Numbered from the stretch's first letter, positions 46,111 to 59,433 are shown. The stretch is 64,000 nucleotides of DNA from Paulinella micropora (GCA_009731375.1 BJOX01000116.1:452747-516746), one strand, 5' to 3'. Translations and numbers: made by a program. Notes: generated by a model from the letters alone, not told the origin.

Positions 46111-46605
46111 TCATTCCGGTTCACCCGGAATGATAACCGTAAATTTGTTGAGCAAATAAGTAAACTGCTCGCGCGGTAACGGTTTAGTGAGTAAATCTCC
46201 TATCTGCTTTTTAGTTCCTACCTTTATGAACTTTATCTCTCCATCTCTCTGAAGGTGATGAATGAAGTGTAATTCGAGAAGCAAATGTTTGGTGCGGGGT
46301 CCGGATAATCCTCTTTCACCCGCGAGAATTGTTTGCGAATTATCCTTGAAATTTTTTACTGCACATTTTTGCGGAATTCCGAGTTCCTGTCTGACATGGC
46401 CTATTGCCAGTCCTTCTCTTATGCATTCAGCAGCTGCGTAAATTTCCGCGTCATTTGAACTAAGTGCTATCCTACTCTGTCTTTTTGAAAGCCAACCTAT
46501 TGGGTCTCCTCCCCACAAGATTATAAAACCTGTGCGAGACTTACCCGTCTTCAAACAGACTTTGTGAGCGGCATCGGGCCACAAAGTGACCTTAGGGTAG
46601 GACAT
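46111..46605 (-). CDS. Copia-like RNase H
   Basis: Residues include DAAHKVC, the SNDAEIYAAAE helix with catalytic Glu, FKDNSQTILA with Asp, TKHLLLELHFIH and the end QIGDLLTKPLP, all standard copia RNase H landmarks. Ends GEPE and TGA. Confidence 0.9.
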   Translation of the reverse strand: MSYPKVTLWPDAAHKVCLKTGKSRTGFIILWGGDPIGWLSKRQSRIALSSNDAEIYAAAECIREGLAIGHVRQELGIPQKCAVKNFKDNSQTILAGERGLSGPRTKHLLLELHFIHHLQRDGEIKFIKVGTKKQIGDLLTKPLPREQFTYLLNKFTVIIPGEPE

Positions 46606-46611
46606 ACCCCC

Positions 46612-47078
46612 TTACGGATTTGGCCCGTTAAAAGCTATACCGCGAAAAGACTTGATTAAATAGCGTATGATTCTGCCTAATATAGCGTAAGTTACTCCCT
46701 TGTCTATGGTTTGCATGACGCTTGCAGCGTTAAGTGCTTGTTCGGTATCTGGTCTTGTCATCTTGGCTAAATAAAGCAAACTGCCTACTATGCTTGGAAT
46801 AGACATTTTACGCAAAGCTGCATCTTCCGACATTGCTTCCGGTGTTTGGTCTACCGCTGGGGTACTGACCGGACGAGAATTTGTATATCCTGTCTCACGT
46901 AAAATTGCAATTGGTACTTTCTTTGGTGCAAAACGATTCTGCCTTTCTCATGCACTATCTCTATCCCTTTGAATTCCTTTGCGACTTCTAACCTTTTGAG
47001 TGGGTAGTACCGTTCTAACGCAGACGCGAATTTATCATAAGCTTCTTTGTTAGGTGCGGAAAATATAAAATCATCCAC
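46612..47078 (-). pseudogene. Copia-like RT C-terminal fragments
   Basis: 46851-47078 repeats DDFIFSAPNKEAYDKFASAL and goes on with KGIEIVHEKGRIVLHQRKY; 46612-46833 (MSIPSIVGSLLYLAKMTRPD) is the typical copia RT end. A further frame change separates the two. Confidence 0.82.
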
Positions 47079-47224
47079 GTGAAATACTCACTATCTCTAT
47101 CCCTTTGAATTCCTTTGCGACTTCTAACCTTTTGAGTGGGTAGTACCGTTCTAACGCAGACGCGAATTTATCATAAGCTTCTTTGTTAGGTGCGGAAAAT
47201 ATAAAATCATCCACGTGAAATACT
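46953..47224. repeat. 136-bp tandem duplication in copia-like RT
   Basis: 46953-47088 and 47089-47224 are the same sequence, starting CACTATCTCTATCCC. Because 136 is not a multiple of three, it shifts the RT frame. Confidence 0.95.
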
Positions 47225-49314
47225 CCCATTATCGCTTCTCTTATAGGCTTGTCTTTCTCTACGAACATGCATAAGTCGGTGTCTAACAACCTAAATCCTA
47301 GCTTTACTAACTTAGGGGCTAGTATGTCATACCACCTTCTACCTGTCTGAGGCGCACCATATAACGCTCCATCAACACGCAATATCATCCCCTCTTTGCC
47401 CTCTCTATCCATTGCTTCAGGTGGGTAGGCAAATACCGGATCTTGCATGCGGGCATTTAAGTAAGCATTTTTGAAATCAATTCCGTAATTTAAAAGCTTA
47501 TTACCATGCCAGGCAGTTAGTTTGGCAAGCATGAGCAGTGAGCGATGTGAGGCACAAGGGACAAACAATTGGTCAGGGTTGAAACTAACTCCTGGCTCTA
47601 ACATGTCTCCTCTTAAAGCTAATCTAGACTTAACAAACTTCCTTCCGTTCTCGTCTATCTTTACTTTGTGAACCCATGTGAGCCTAACTATCTTGCTAAC
47701 ACCAGCCTTTTTGGCTTCGCTAAAGTTAACCCAAGTGTATGTCTTAAAGTCCTTAAGAGATTGAATCTCTTTCTTCATGCCCTCTAACAACTCTTTCGCT
47801 GTCAATCCCTGCTCAGCTATCTCTTTAGGCACACGAATGTTAAAATAAAGCAAAAGTTCATTTGGTTCATTCATGCATCTGTCATAACATAACATAGCAC
47901 TCTCCAAATCTCCAGCAGGCAAGACGGACTCTCCCTCACTTACCTTGTACTTATTGATCTCAGAATCTAGCATCTTCTCTAGTCTGTCCTCAAACTGAAC
48001 AAAGTGAGATGGCTTAGGTTGTTTTCTAACTTTTAACCTCTCTTTGGGGGCACACTTCTGCTTCACTATGCCTGTGCTCACTTTACTCTCCCGGCCCTCT
48101 CCGTATGTCTTCTCTGCCCACTCGTCTCCCCACTCCCTTGCAAGAACTCTTACTCTCACTCCCTCTAGTTCCTGAACCTCAACTACTTTTTCTTTTCGTT
48201 TTAGTTCACTATGCAGTCTATGCAGTCGTGTTGGTGGTTTTTGCGCTTGTGGTGGTTGTTGTTGTGCCTGTCGTCTTATTCGTTTTCCTTCTTGAACTAT
48301 GTTAGCTTCTGTGATCTTGTCACTCTGCTCCCATGTTCTTCCTTTACTAGGTTGCTCACTCTCTTCATATGCTCTTCTCTCATGCTGTGCTTGAGGGTCA
48401 GATGCATCTGTGAGTGCGTGTGCATGTCCTAGTCCTGTGTTGTTTGTCTGTGGGGTTGTGTCGGTGGGATGGGGTGCAGCTGTCGGTGTGGTGTCGATGT
48501 CCTGTGTTGAAAAGCTATCTTGTGTTTGTGTGTGTTGGTGATCTATGCTGACTGCCCCTGTGTCCCCTCCATACTTCCCCTGTCCTTGCTGACTATCTGA
48601 CTGACTAACGTCATCGACATTGTCGTATGTGTCGTCATCGTCATAAGTCTGTGTCGTGTCCTCTTGTGTGTGGGTGGTGGTGACTGTGGTGGTGGTGGGT
48701 GTGGAGTGTGTTTGTTCAACATCGACATCCTTACTCTCACTCTCCCCCTCAGCTGCATCCTCATCCCACTTGACTGTTCTTTCTGGATGTGCTTCTTTCC
48801 CTATCACGTACGGGTTAAGCCGCACGTTTCTGACTCCTGTTATTACTTTCCTACCGTCACACACTCTATACAACTCTCTAAATAAGTCATATCCTACTAG
48901 CATAACTTTCTTTCCTTTAAACTGTCCCTTTCTACCCTTGCCTGTATACATTACTCGCATGCAACCTATCGGTCTAAGGTGTCTTAAAAACGGTTTCCTT
49001 CCCAATAACTGCTCAAATGGGGACATCCCCTTCCTGGGTCCTTGGGTGGCAGGCAAAATGTTATGTAGAGTGGTTGCCGAATGCTCCATCTCTGCCCAGA
49101 AAGAAATGGGCAGGTGGGCATGGTAACGCATGGCTCTTGCGGCCCCAGCCGTAATGTCATTGGCTTTTTCAGCGATAGGGTTACCATCTTTGTCCCCCGT
49201 TGCTGAAGTTTTCCAAATAAACTGACTAGGCTTCCACCACTCTATCACCTCTTTCGGGACATCAAACTCTTGATCACATAATTTCTTGTACTTTGTTTCC
49301 TGTCTGTCTCTCAT
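47071..49314 (-). CDS. Copia-like integrase C-terminus and reverse transcriptase
   Basis: 747 residues. The start has a degenerate second Asp region (LCDQEFDVPKE) and PIAEKANDITAGAARAM, where copia has NGxxERxNRxLxxxARxM. Next comes a long Thr/Gln/Asp-rich linker. RT begins near IVRLTWVHKVKIDENGRKF, with YGIDFKNAYLNA, VDGALYGAPQTGRRWYD and the catalytic GVFHVDDFIFSA. The frame ends where a 136-bp duplication starts. Confidence 0.9.
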   Translation of the reverse strand: MRDRQETKYKKLCDQEFDVPKEVIEWWKPSQFIWKTSATGDKDGNPIAEKANDITAGAARAMRYHAHLPISFWAEMEHSATTLHNILPATQGPRKGMSPFEQLLGRKPFLRHLRPIGCMRVMYTGKGRKGQFKGKKVMLVGYDLFRELYRVCDGRKVITGVRNVRLNPYVIGKEAHPERTVKWDEDAAEGESESKDVDVEQTHSTPTTTTVTTTHTQEDTTQTYDDDDTYDNVDDVSQSDSQQGQGKYGGDTGAVSIDHQHTQTQDSFSTQDIDTTPTAAPHPTDTTPQTNNTGLGHAHALTDASDPQAQHERRAYEESEQPSKGRTWEQSDKITEANIVQEGKRIRRQAQQQPPQAQKPPTRLHRLHSELKRKEKVVEVQELEGVRVRVLAREWGDEWAEKTYGEGRESKVSTGIVKQKCAPKERLKVRKQPKPSHFVQFEDRLEKMLDSEINKYKVSEGESVLPAGDLESAMLCYDRCMNEPNELLLYFNIRVPKEIAEQGLTAKELLEGMKKEIQSLKDFKTYTWVNFSEAKKAGVSKIVRLTWVHKVKIDENGRKFVKSRLALRGDMLEPGVSFNPDQLFVPCASHRSLLMLAKLTAWHGNKLLNYGIDFKNAYLNARMQDPVFAYPPEAMDREGKEGMILRVDGALYGAPQTGRRWYDILAPKLVKLGFRLLDTDLCMFVEKDKPIREAIMGVFHVDDFIFSAPNKEAYDKFASALERYYPLKRLEVAKEFKGIEIVSISRG

Positions 49315-49543
49315 AAAATGCTACCGCCTGCTTAATGCAGTCAATAAATTCGTTCTTATGCGCAAGATAATAATCCTTAATAAACAACGAGTAATCGTCC
49401 GTGACCGAAAATTTGTGTCTCTTACCGTGTATTGACCGTGCTGACCACGTTCCGGTGTCTATGTGTAATACTACTCCTGGCTTACTAGCTCTCTCTATCT
49501 TATTAACTTTAAACCTAGGCAACTGCTTTGCCTTACCTATCAT
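49274..49543 (-). CDS. Copia-like integrase, N-terminal part
   Basis: LHIDTGTWSARSIHGKRHKF gives the first catalytic Asp (HxD) and VTDDYSLFIKDYYLAHKNEF the following strand-helix. The frame breaks before the second Asp. Confidence 0.82.
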   Translation of the reverse strand: MIGKAKQLPRFKVNKIERASKPGVVLHIDTGTWSARSIHGKRHKFSVTDDYSLFIKDYYLAHKNEFIDCIKQAVAFYERQTGNKVQEIM

Positions 49544-49782
49544 GCATGATTCGCAAAATTCTACTTTCTTCTCATCTCCTATTAGCTTTATGCCTCATGC
49601 ATTTGCCAAAGCTCTCATCTTCTTAATGCTATAGTGTCCACATGCATAATGGAACAATTCTATATCTACCTTTCTAATCGCACCAGGCTTGCAGGGATAA
49701 GACGCGTACAGCGTTACCTCCCCTGTTTTGCCCTCTGTTTGCCTACGCTTCTGTCTTTCTCTCCTGGGGTTTCCCTCCCCTT

Positions 49783-50229
49783 TTACCCCACCACATCTCT
49801 TTTCTTATTCTGTGGGAGTTCATAACGCTCATTTATGTCTAATGGAGTGTCGAATTCATCGTCCCATCTGTAAAGAAGGGTTGACGTGAGCCTACCTCTT
49901 ACCAGTATGTCTTTCTCCTCTATTCTTATGGGGTGTTTGAGTATGACTAGCTGTCCATTTTGGTGAATGATTGACCGGTGATGGGTATTATCCATCCTGC
50001 CGGTTGAGGCAATATTCACGGGTAACCTGGCGTCAAGGAGCATTGGCCTTGACACCGCAATTGGTCTACCGTGTCCGATGATGCGCGTCACTATTGCCGT
50101 TCCCTCCTGTCCTATCTCACACTCTCCATTACCTGTAATTAGCTTGACAGGGGGTACGGACTTAATGTCGTGTAACATTTCAGGGTTGCATGCTATGTCT
50201 CGAGACGACCCGCTATCCTGAACTATCAT
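49783..50229 (-). CDS. Copia-like aspartic protease
   Basis: MIVQDSGSSRDI carries the DSG active site at its start, followed by beta-rich sequence to PIRIEEKDILVRG. Processes Gag-Pol. Confidence 0.8.
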   Translation of the reverse strand: MIVQDSGSSRDIACNPEMLHDIKSVPPVKLITGNGECEIGQEGTAIVTRIIGHGRPIAVSRPMLLDARLPVNIASTGRMDNTHHRSIIHQNGQLVILKHPIRIEEKDILVRGRLTSTLLYRWDDEFDTPLDINERYELPQNKKRDVVG

Positions 50230-50263
50230 GCTTTTTCTGCCTCGCCCCCTTCCCCATCTAACA

Positions 50264-51640
50264 CTAGTGCGTAGTTCTGTTTGCTGTTCTTGTGTTGTGA
50301 TGGTGCTGGTGGTTGTGAGGTGTTGCTGTTTTGGGTCTGTGTTGGTGGGGATAGTGTGTGCGTGCTGCGTGTGCTATATACACTCCCTCTATCGCTCTCA
50401 CCACATCTGTCAAGAACTCATCTAGCACTAACTTCCCTTCACTCACTCTCTTTACCTCACCACTGCTTTCCCTAATGCATGTTGTTGTGAGTTGTTGAGC
50501 GAGCTGTTCTATGTCTTTGAAAGTGATGACGGGTGGCGTGTTGGTGTGTAGTTGGGCTTGAGGTTTTGGACCTGCTTGTGGTGTCGGGGTTGCTGCTGCA
50601 CCTTCCCGCTGCTTCCCCTTGGCCTCCCCGGTCCCTACGGCAACACTGGGCAGCCCGGCAGATGCCGGACTCCCACTCTTAGCGTGAGTCTTCCTGATAA
50701 TGCCATGTTTCTCAAAATATTTCTTAACATTGCCTTTCCGCGTAAATGTCAGAAATTCCGGGTCAACATCATCATCATCCAAGCATGATGCCATTGCCAT
50801 GTCATGTCTGATCTCATCAGAACATCTAGAGTCATTCTCACTATCATAGTATGATTCCTCCATCTCCTCTTCTCCTTCTTCTTCCTCGCTGCTCTCTCTT
50901 TGCATTGGTGTGTCATCTGTTTGCGTGACATGTGCGGATGATGAGGTGTGAGGTGTTTGTGTGGTGGAGGTGTGTTTTTGCGGTGATGTCTCTACACGCC
51001 TACTCTCCCTCACTTCCCTTTTCACTCCTTTTTGCTCACTCTCTCCCTCCCTCTGTGGAGATTGGTTGGTGAATGTGGTAGTGAGATTGTGTGGTATGAC
51101 TATCCCTCTTGCTTTTGCATCCTCACGCAAACCACTCTCATCAGGGTAGTAAGGGGATTTGGGGGGACGGAGGTCTGGGCTGACAGCTAAGTCAAGTAAA
51201 GGATACTCTTTGTCCTGCTTTTTCGCATGATAACCGCAAAATAATCCATATGTCAACCTAGAAGCTTGCATAGCATTTGGACCCCTCTTGTCTTTTTCAA
51301 GAGAGATCTGACAAGGACTGTTCTTTTTATTCTTGCCGTGACACTTAAGGGACCTCGGTCTCTCTTTGCTATACCTCTCAATGGTTGTCAGAGGTGGTTT
51401 GGGAACGGGGTTTTGACGCTGTGGGGTATTTGTGGAGGTGTCCCTTGTTAGCTGACTCTGAGAGCGTGAGATTGGTGTGGCGGAGGGACTCCCTCCGTCA
51501 CTTCTATTTGTCGACAGGGGACGAACACCTGGCTCAATCTGAGGTTCCCCAGACTGGACATTCGCTCTATCCCTGCCTCTCTCTTCGTCAGGGGCTTCCC
51601 CAGGGTCGTCTGGGACATCTCCCCCCATGAAGACGAGCAA
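50264..51640 (-). CDS. Copia-like Gag-protease spacer, unusually long
   Basis: 458 residues, low complexity: Pro/Thr/Gln-rich with a Glu/Ser block (ESSEEEEGEEEMEES) and a His/Thr-rich end. No catalytic motif recognised. The cysteine pair in LKCHGKNKKNSPC and LFCGYHAK might bind metal. Confidence 0.6.
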   Translation of the reverse strand: MLVFMGGDVPDDPGEAPDEERGRDRANVQSGEPQIEPGVRPLSTNRSDGGSPSATPISRSQSQLTRDTSTNTPQRQNPVPKPPLTTIERYSKERPRSLKCHGKNKKNSPCQISLEKDKRGPNAMQASRLTYGLFCGYHAKKQDKEYPLLDLAVSPDLRPPKSPYYPDESGLREDAKARGIVIPHNLTTTFTNQSPQREGESEQKGVKREVRESRRVETSPQKHTSTTQTPHTSSSAHVTQTDDTPMQRESSEEEEGEEEMEESYYDSENDSRCSDEIRHDMAMASCLDDDDVDPEFLTFTRKGNVKKYFEKHGIIRKTHAKSGSPASAGLPSVAVGTGEAKGKQREGAAATPTPQAGPKPQAQLHTNTPPVITFKDIEQLAQQLTTTCIRESSGEVKRVSEGKLVLDEFLTDVVRAIEGVYIAHAARTHYPHQHRPKTATPHNHQHHHNTRTANRTTH

Positions 51641-51647
51641 AGCGTCA

Positions 51648-51977
51648 CTATCTGTTTGTGTCCCCCTCTTGTTCCTCTTCTCTAATGAGGTTCATGTCTT
51701 TGTCCTTGAGAGACTTTTTGTGCTTATTGCTGTGAGGTTTTCCCTTTTTCTTTTTATGATCGTTCTTGTCTTCACTCGCTTGAGTTTTCTCACGGGGTTT
51801 CTTTGCTGGGCAATACTTCTTGGTATGACCTTTCTCATTACACTCGTAACAAGTGACTTTGAGCCACCATTCTTCCTTCTTCTTGAATTTTTTGTACTTG
51901 CCCTTACCTCCTTCGTCCTCATCTCCCTTATCACCTGCTAAGAGGTTTGTCTCTCCTTCCTCTCTTCTCCTCTCCAC
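51648..51977 (-). CDS. Copia-like Gag nucleocapsid fragment (CCHC knuckle)
   Basis: CYECNEKGHTKKYC is a perfect C-x2-C-x4-H-x4-C zinc knuckle, embedded in Lys-rich sequence. Frame differs from both neighbours. Confidence 0.85.
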   Translation of the reverse strand: MERRREEGETNLLAGDKGDEDEGGKGKYKKFKKKEEWWLKVTCYECNEKGHTKKYCPAKKPREKTQASEDKNDHKKKKGKPHSNKHKKSLKDKDMNLIREEEQEGDTNR

Positions 51978-52501
51978 TTATCCTTTCTCCACAACGCCCA
52001 TGTGTCTCTTGCGCTGTCAACTAAGTCGTCAAATCCTGGTCTAAGGTTGGTGGGTAGGTTGAAGTAGAGTGCTTTGAAGTTCTCTGCGTATGCGGGGTGT
52101 TTTGCAAGCTTAGCAAGCAGGGCTCTTATGAGGTGACCGTCATCTTCGTCGAATGGGTGAGTTCTGTGACTCTCTACCTCTCCCTTCATTGCAACATAAT
52201 CATTCAACCATGCATCAACATTTTGTCCGGGTTTTGGATACATGTTCTCGAAAATTTGCGCGTTTATGTTCTTGTTAACCCCGGAGATTGAACCGAACTT
52301 GGCCCTCACTGCCTCTATCAGCTCTATCGGTCCTGTGACTGTCTTAGTACGTAAATATCGAACGACAACAGAATGAGAAAAAGCAACAGACAGAATGAGT
52401 TGTAGTGGTCGCATGCGCTCATAATGCTTCTTTTCTTTCTGTACTACTTTCACTCTTAGTGTGTGTGCTCGTTTCGACTGTCTTCGTTTCTCATGCTTCA
52501 T
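51938..52501 (-). CDS. Copia-like Gag, middle fragment
   Basis: 187 residues from an internal ATG: basic start, then the typical Gag capsid helices (MYPKPGQNVDAWLNDYVAMK and HPAYAENFKALYFNLP). The acidic segment upstream is in the same frame across one TAG. Confidence 0.75.
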   Translation of the reverse strand: MKHEKRRQSKRAHTLRVKVVQKEKKHYERMRPLQLILSVAFSHSVVVRYLRTKTVTGPIELIEAVRAKFGSISGVNKNINAQIFENMYPKPGQNVDAWLNDYVAMKGEVESHRTHPFDEDDGHLIRALLAKLAKHPAYAENFKALYFNLPTNLRPGFDDLVDSARDTWALWRKDKWRGEERKERQTS

Positions 52502-52602
52502 TTTCTTTGCTCTTTTCTCTCTCCACTATTTCTTTTGTTCGTCAGTTAGCTTCGCCCAATCCTTCGGTCTGTCTTCGGTGGGTGTCTTGCTTTCATCTTT
52601 CT

Positions 52603-52914
52603 TCAGCGTTTTGGGTCTCTGTCTACCCGCGTCTGACGCACTGCCTTCATCGTCAGAGTCGACATCAGGGGTATCCTCTGAGTCAGGTTCATCAGGCAAT
52701 TCCCTCTTCTCAATCTCCAGTGCTTTGACTGGGTCATAAGGATATTTAACCTTGCCTTTGCTGGGTCATCAAATGCCAGCGTGATGCACTCAATTGCACC
52801 ATGCCAGGCACTGATGCCCTTTGCATAGTTCACTAGCTTGCCGCAGTAACGGAAGTCGGAGTAATTCCGAGTGGTACCATCAAACTGCGGGATGTACTCT
52901 TGCTTTAAACCCAT
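52603..52914 (-). CDS. Copia-like Gag, N-terminal fragment
   Basis: From ATG 52914: MGLKQEYIPQFDGTTRNYSD, the usual start of a copia-type Gag (F-x-G-x-N-Y). A frame change near 52735 moves into an acidic stretch (DEPDSEDTPDVDSDDEG), which reaches TAG near 52528. Confidence 0.75.
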   Translation of the reverse strand: MGLKQEYIPQFDGTTRNYSDFRYCGKLVNYAKGISAWHGAIECITLAFDDPAKARLNILMTQSKHWRLRRGNCLMNLTQRIPLMSTLTMKAVRQTRVDRDPKR

Positions 52915-52920
52915 TGTTTC

Positions 52921-52940
52921 TCAGTTCCAAGGCTCATAAC
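52921..52940 (-). other. Primer-binding site matching a tRNA-Met anticodon arm
   Basis: Directly next to the LTR the element strand reads GTTATGAGCCTTGGAACTGA. Its complement contains CCAAGGCTCATAACC, which folds as an anticodon stem-loop with a CAU anticodon. Drosophila copia uses an internal fragment of initiator tRNA-Met at the equivalent place. Confidence 0.7.
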
Positions 52941-53210
52941 CTTTGGGAAGCTACCCATCGTGGAACCTTTACCGACCCCTTTCAGGATCTATCCGGGCTA
53001 CCTAGCAAGACTATAACGCAGTACGGAAACGCACTTTAATAACTCGTATAATAAAAGAACTGACGTTTTGACTTCCACGTCACAAACTGACTAACTTAGG
53101 TATAGGTCTTACGCATTTTCAGTTAACATCGGCATTATTGACTGTCCGGCCTATTGACAAATCAACTACCTAAGTAACGGTGAATTAAATTGAAATAGTA
53201 ATGACCAACG
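52941..53210 (-). repeat. Copia-like element 5' LTR
   Basis: 270 bp, differing from the other LTR by several small indels and substitutions. The flanking AGAAG is at 53211-53215. Confidence 0.88.
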
Positions 53211-53215
53211 AGAAG

Positions 53216-54640
53216 TCACGGCAAAAGGACAATACGATGTATGCCGGCCCACCCGGCATATAATGGCAATACTGATCGTTCCGGTCTGTCGGCTAACCTT
53301 GGTCTGGAGATTAGGGAGTCCATACTTCAGGTATTCCTCAGTCTTCATCATAGTATCGTTAGTAACAGTTATCTGTTTATTAAATATCCTACTATCGTAA
53401 CAATCTGGAGTCGCTAATAAAATAAACGGGGTATGGAAATTTTCCTCGGTGTCTCGGAAATTTTCTGTTGAAAAGAGACATTGGGAGAAAAATGGGGGAG
53501 ATGGGAATTTTACTGATGCGCTTCCTGGGGTTATATGCTTTTGCTTGAGATGTTTTGGGTCTAGGGGCATACAAACAGGTATGGGCAATGATTTTCTTGA
53601 GTTGTAGGGCTACTTATGATCTGTTTGGGAGTGGGGCTTGGGTTGCTGACATACAGAGGTTTTGGGTCTGACAGCTCGCATCTCAAAGGTGGGGAATGTG
53701 GGTTTTCATAGGATGTGGGTGCCTGGTTCGAGTTTCTAGATGTGTGGATAGATACAGGAGGTCATGAAACATGATACTGTGGGAAGAGGGTGTGGTTTTC
53801 GGTCTGTTTGGGGATGGGGCGTGGGTTGCAGGGACACACAGCTTCGGGTCAGGGACACTCTCTCTCGCTCAGGAAGGGGGAACTTTATGGGAAATTGTTA
53901 TGACATATGAATTTGCGTTTGCTTTACCCTGGGTTGATGCTTTATAGTGTTTTTGATGAATTTGGTGAGGCTGAGGGTACATATAACATGAGAACTTGGG
54001 GTTGGAAGGTACAGAAACGGACACAGACACGGACGGTTTTGTTGCGGAGAGACGTTTTCGAGACGGTGGAAGTTGGAGGGCAAGGGGGCTCGCAAGGGGG
54101 AGGAAAGGGGGGGAACGAACCTGTCGGAATTGGTAGGAAAGGAGGGGTGGTACGAACACGGTTTGGGGACGCGACATGTCGGTAGGTCAAGGGGGGTCAG
54201 GGGGGACGCTTGTTCGAAAAGAGGAAGGAAGCAGGCGGGTTCCCACTCAAGGGAGTATGAAAGGGGGTCGGGATCTGCAAGGGGAAAAAGGGACGTGAAA
54301 TTTCCAGGTTAAGAAGGGTTTTCGAAGGGGGTAAGTCGACGCCATCATGGCGCAAAAAGAGGACAACAAAAGCAACGGGTATAGCGGACAAAAAGAGCTG
54401 AGGACACGCCAACTCGAAGGGAGAATTTTTGGGGCTCTTAGCGGGCTTTTCCAAGCGGTGAACTATTGCCGGTTATGGCCATATCACGAATTTTGACGGC
54501 CTATGTGGAAGGGAAGCACATACACAGGGTAGAGGTGCGTAGAGGGATATTTGGGGAACTTGAAGGGACGTGGAAATAGGGATTTTATGAACGGGCACAT
54601 TTGGGGGGAAACTTGAAGTAAAACAGATGATGGGACCTTT
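53216..54640. other. G-rich region with loose internal repeats
   Basis: No reliable gene. The plus strand is strongly G-rich, with many GGGG runs (for example 54079-54115). Phrases like TTTTGGGTCTGACAG and GGGCGTGGGTTGC recur with changes around 53550, 53660 and 53815. Confidence 0.55.
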
Positions 54641-54660
54641 TTGCCCTACTTTAGGTGCAC

Positions 54661-55168
54661 GATGGAGAAAAAGGAGTCTGACGAGGCGGAGAATTCGAAG
54701 GAGGAGGACATACGGGGATTAGAGGATTTCTGGCGTGAGAAGTGGGAGGAGGAGAACGAGGAGGGAGAAAAGGGAATGTGGATAAAAGGGAGATACGAAT
54801 CAGTAAAGATATATACAAGGTAGTAGAGACGGCGAAGGAATACGAGGCATTTCGAGAAAACCTTTTAGGGTGGCTGAAGAGGAAGGAGGCATGTCCTCAG
54901 GAGGTAGACAGGGCACGCCAGGCTATGATAAAGGCAGAGGAAACAAAACTATCGATGTTGAAATTGGCTGAAATGCGACGAGCACGTTACATATGGAACC
55001 AAGAGGCAAGGGAAAACAGGCGGCGGTTCAAGGAATCATTGAAGTTTCTCGAACGGGAGAGACGGGAATAGGCGGAACCCAGGAGGAATGAGGAGCGGGG
55101 AAAACGAGAAAAGGAAGAGAGGACGAGTACACTCGAGGAACAGCCTTACAAAAGGGCCAAAAAGGGTG
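54661..55168 (+). pseudogene. Charged coiled-coil-like ORFs, frames broken
   Basis: From ATG 54661 a Glu-rich frame (EEDIRGLEDFWREKWEEENE) runs to TAG TAG at 54823. An overlapping frame (VVETAKEYEAFRENLLGWLK, later ARYIWNQEARENRRRFKESL) continues, with an in-frame TAG at 55069-55071, to a TAG near 55170. The composition suggests a long helix. No family recognised. Confidence 0.45.
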
Positions 55169-55229
55169 AGTAGGAGAACGAAGGGGAGGATCATACACAC
55201 TTCTCCCCTATTTTAGGTGTGAAACGATT

Positions 55230-55430
55230 ATGGCTTCGAACGAACAAGGCGAGGGGGTGAGGAACGAAGAACGGAAGGAGGAGGTTGGGGCAGAACCAAT
55301 GCGGGAGGCCAAGAATAGGGGTATATCGGAGGAGGACATAAACTACGATACACTATGGGATGCGGGGGAGTGCAGGATTGATGGGGATGTTTATGGGATT
55401 CGTGATCGATTGAAGGATTTGGCGTTAAAC
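55230..55430 (+). CDS. Exon of an unknown gene before a huge (TAC)n intron
   Basis: 67 phase-0 codons from ATG, starting MASNEQGEG, with ISEEDINYDTLWDAGE and IRDRLKDLALN, ending at a GTACGT donor. The 5' flank CCCCTATTTTAGGTG resembles CCCTACTTTAGGTG before 54661, suggesting duplicated starts. No downstream exon found. Confidence 0.45.
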
Positions 55431-58740
<3,310 letters not shown>

Positions 58741-59402
58741 AATGGTGACAAACTGCCCAGTATGTAAAGAACAAACAAAATCAAGAAATCAGGCATATTT
58801 CACATAGGAAAGCAAACCAGAAAAAACACACACAGAGTAAACACGGTCTCTCAGTAACCACCTGAAATTCCCACTTTTCCAGGATGCTTTGCGCAAACAA
58901 AGATACTACCAAAATGATATTCAATCAAATCAAGCTATTTTAATTTCTGTCTCACACAAGCAGTGAACAAAATCATTCCCACACCCAGTCCGAGCTGCGG
59001 CAACTTGCCAAGTTTCTTCTTAAAACACGTATCTGGTCAAATTTTCACCCGGGAGCACCGCAACAAAAACAGCAGAGGCGAATATGACATACGATCATAT
59101 TCACCAGCACACATAGTCACCAACAACGCATTTTCTGCACAACATGTTCAGTACATACATACATACATACATACATACATGCATACATACATACATACAT
59201 ACATACATACAACATACATACATGCCATACATGACGTGCAATGAGCAACATTTACATACATAAATACATACATACGTACATACATACATGCATGACATAC
59301 ACAGGGGCGTGTGGGATCAACTGGGTGCAATGAGCAACAGTCACATACATACATACATACATGACATACATGCATACATGCATACATACATACATACATA
59401 TA

Positions 59403-59433
<31 letters not shown>

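Larger units (their letters stand above)
45216..53210 (-). mobile_element. Ty1/copia-like LTR retrotransposon, decayed
   Basis: Integrase precedes RT and RNase H, the copia order. The two LTRs share exactly the interval CTTTGGGAAG...GACCAACG, and AGAAG occurs immediately outside both (45211-45215 and 53211-53215), a 5-bp target duplication. The coding part is split by several stops and frameshifts and a 136-bp tandem duplication, so it is not autonomous. Confidence 0.93.

Noticed and set aside
53166-53588. 140-residue minus-strand open frame
   Set aside because: Its C-terminal part lies inside the copia-like LTR, and no motif or splice context supports it.
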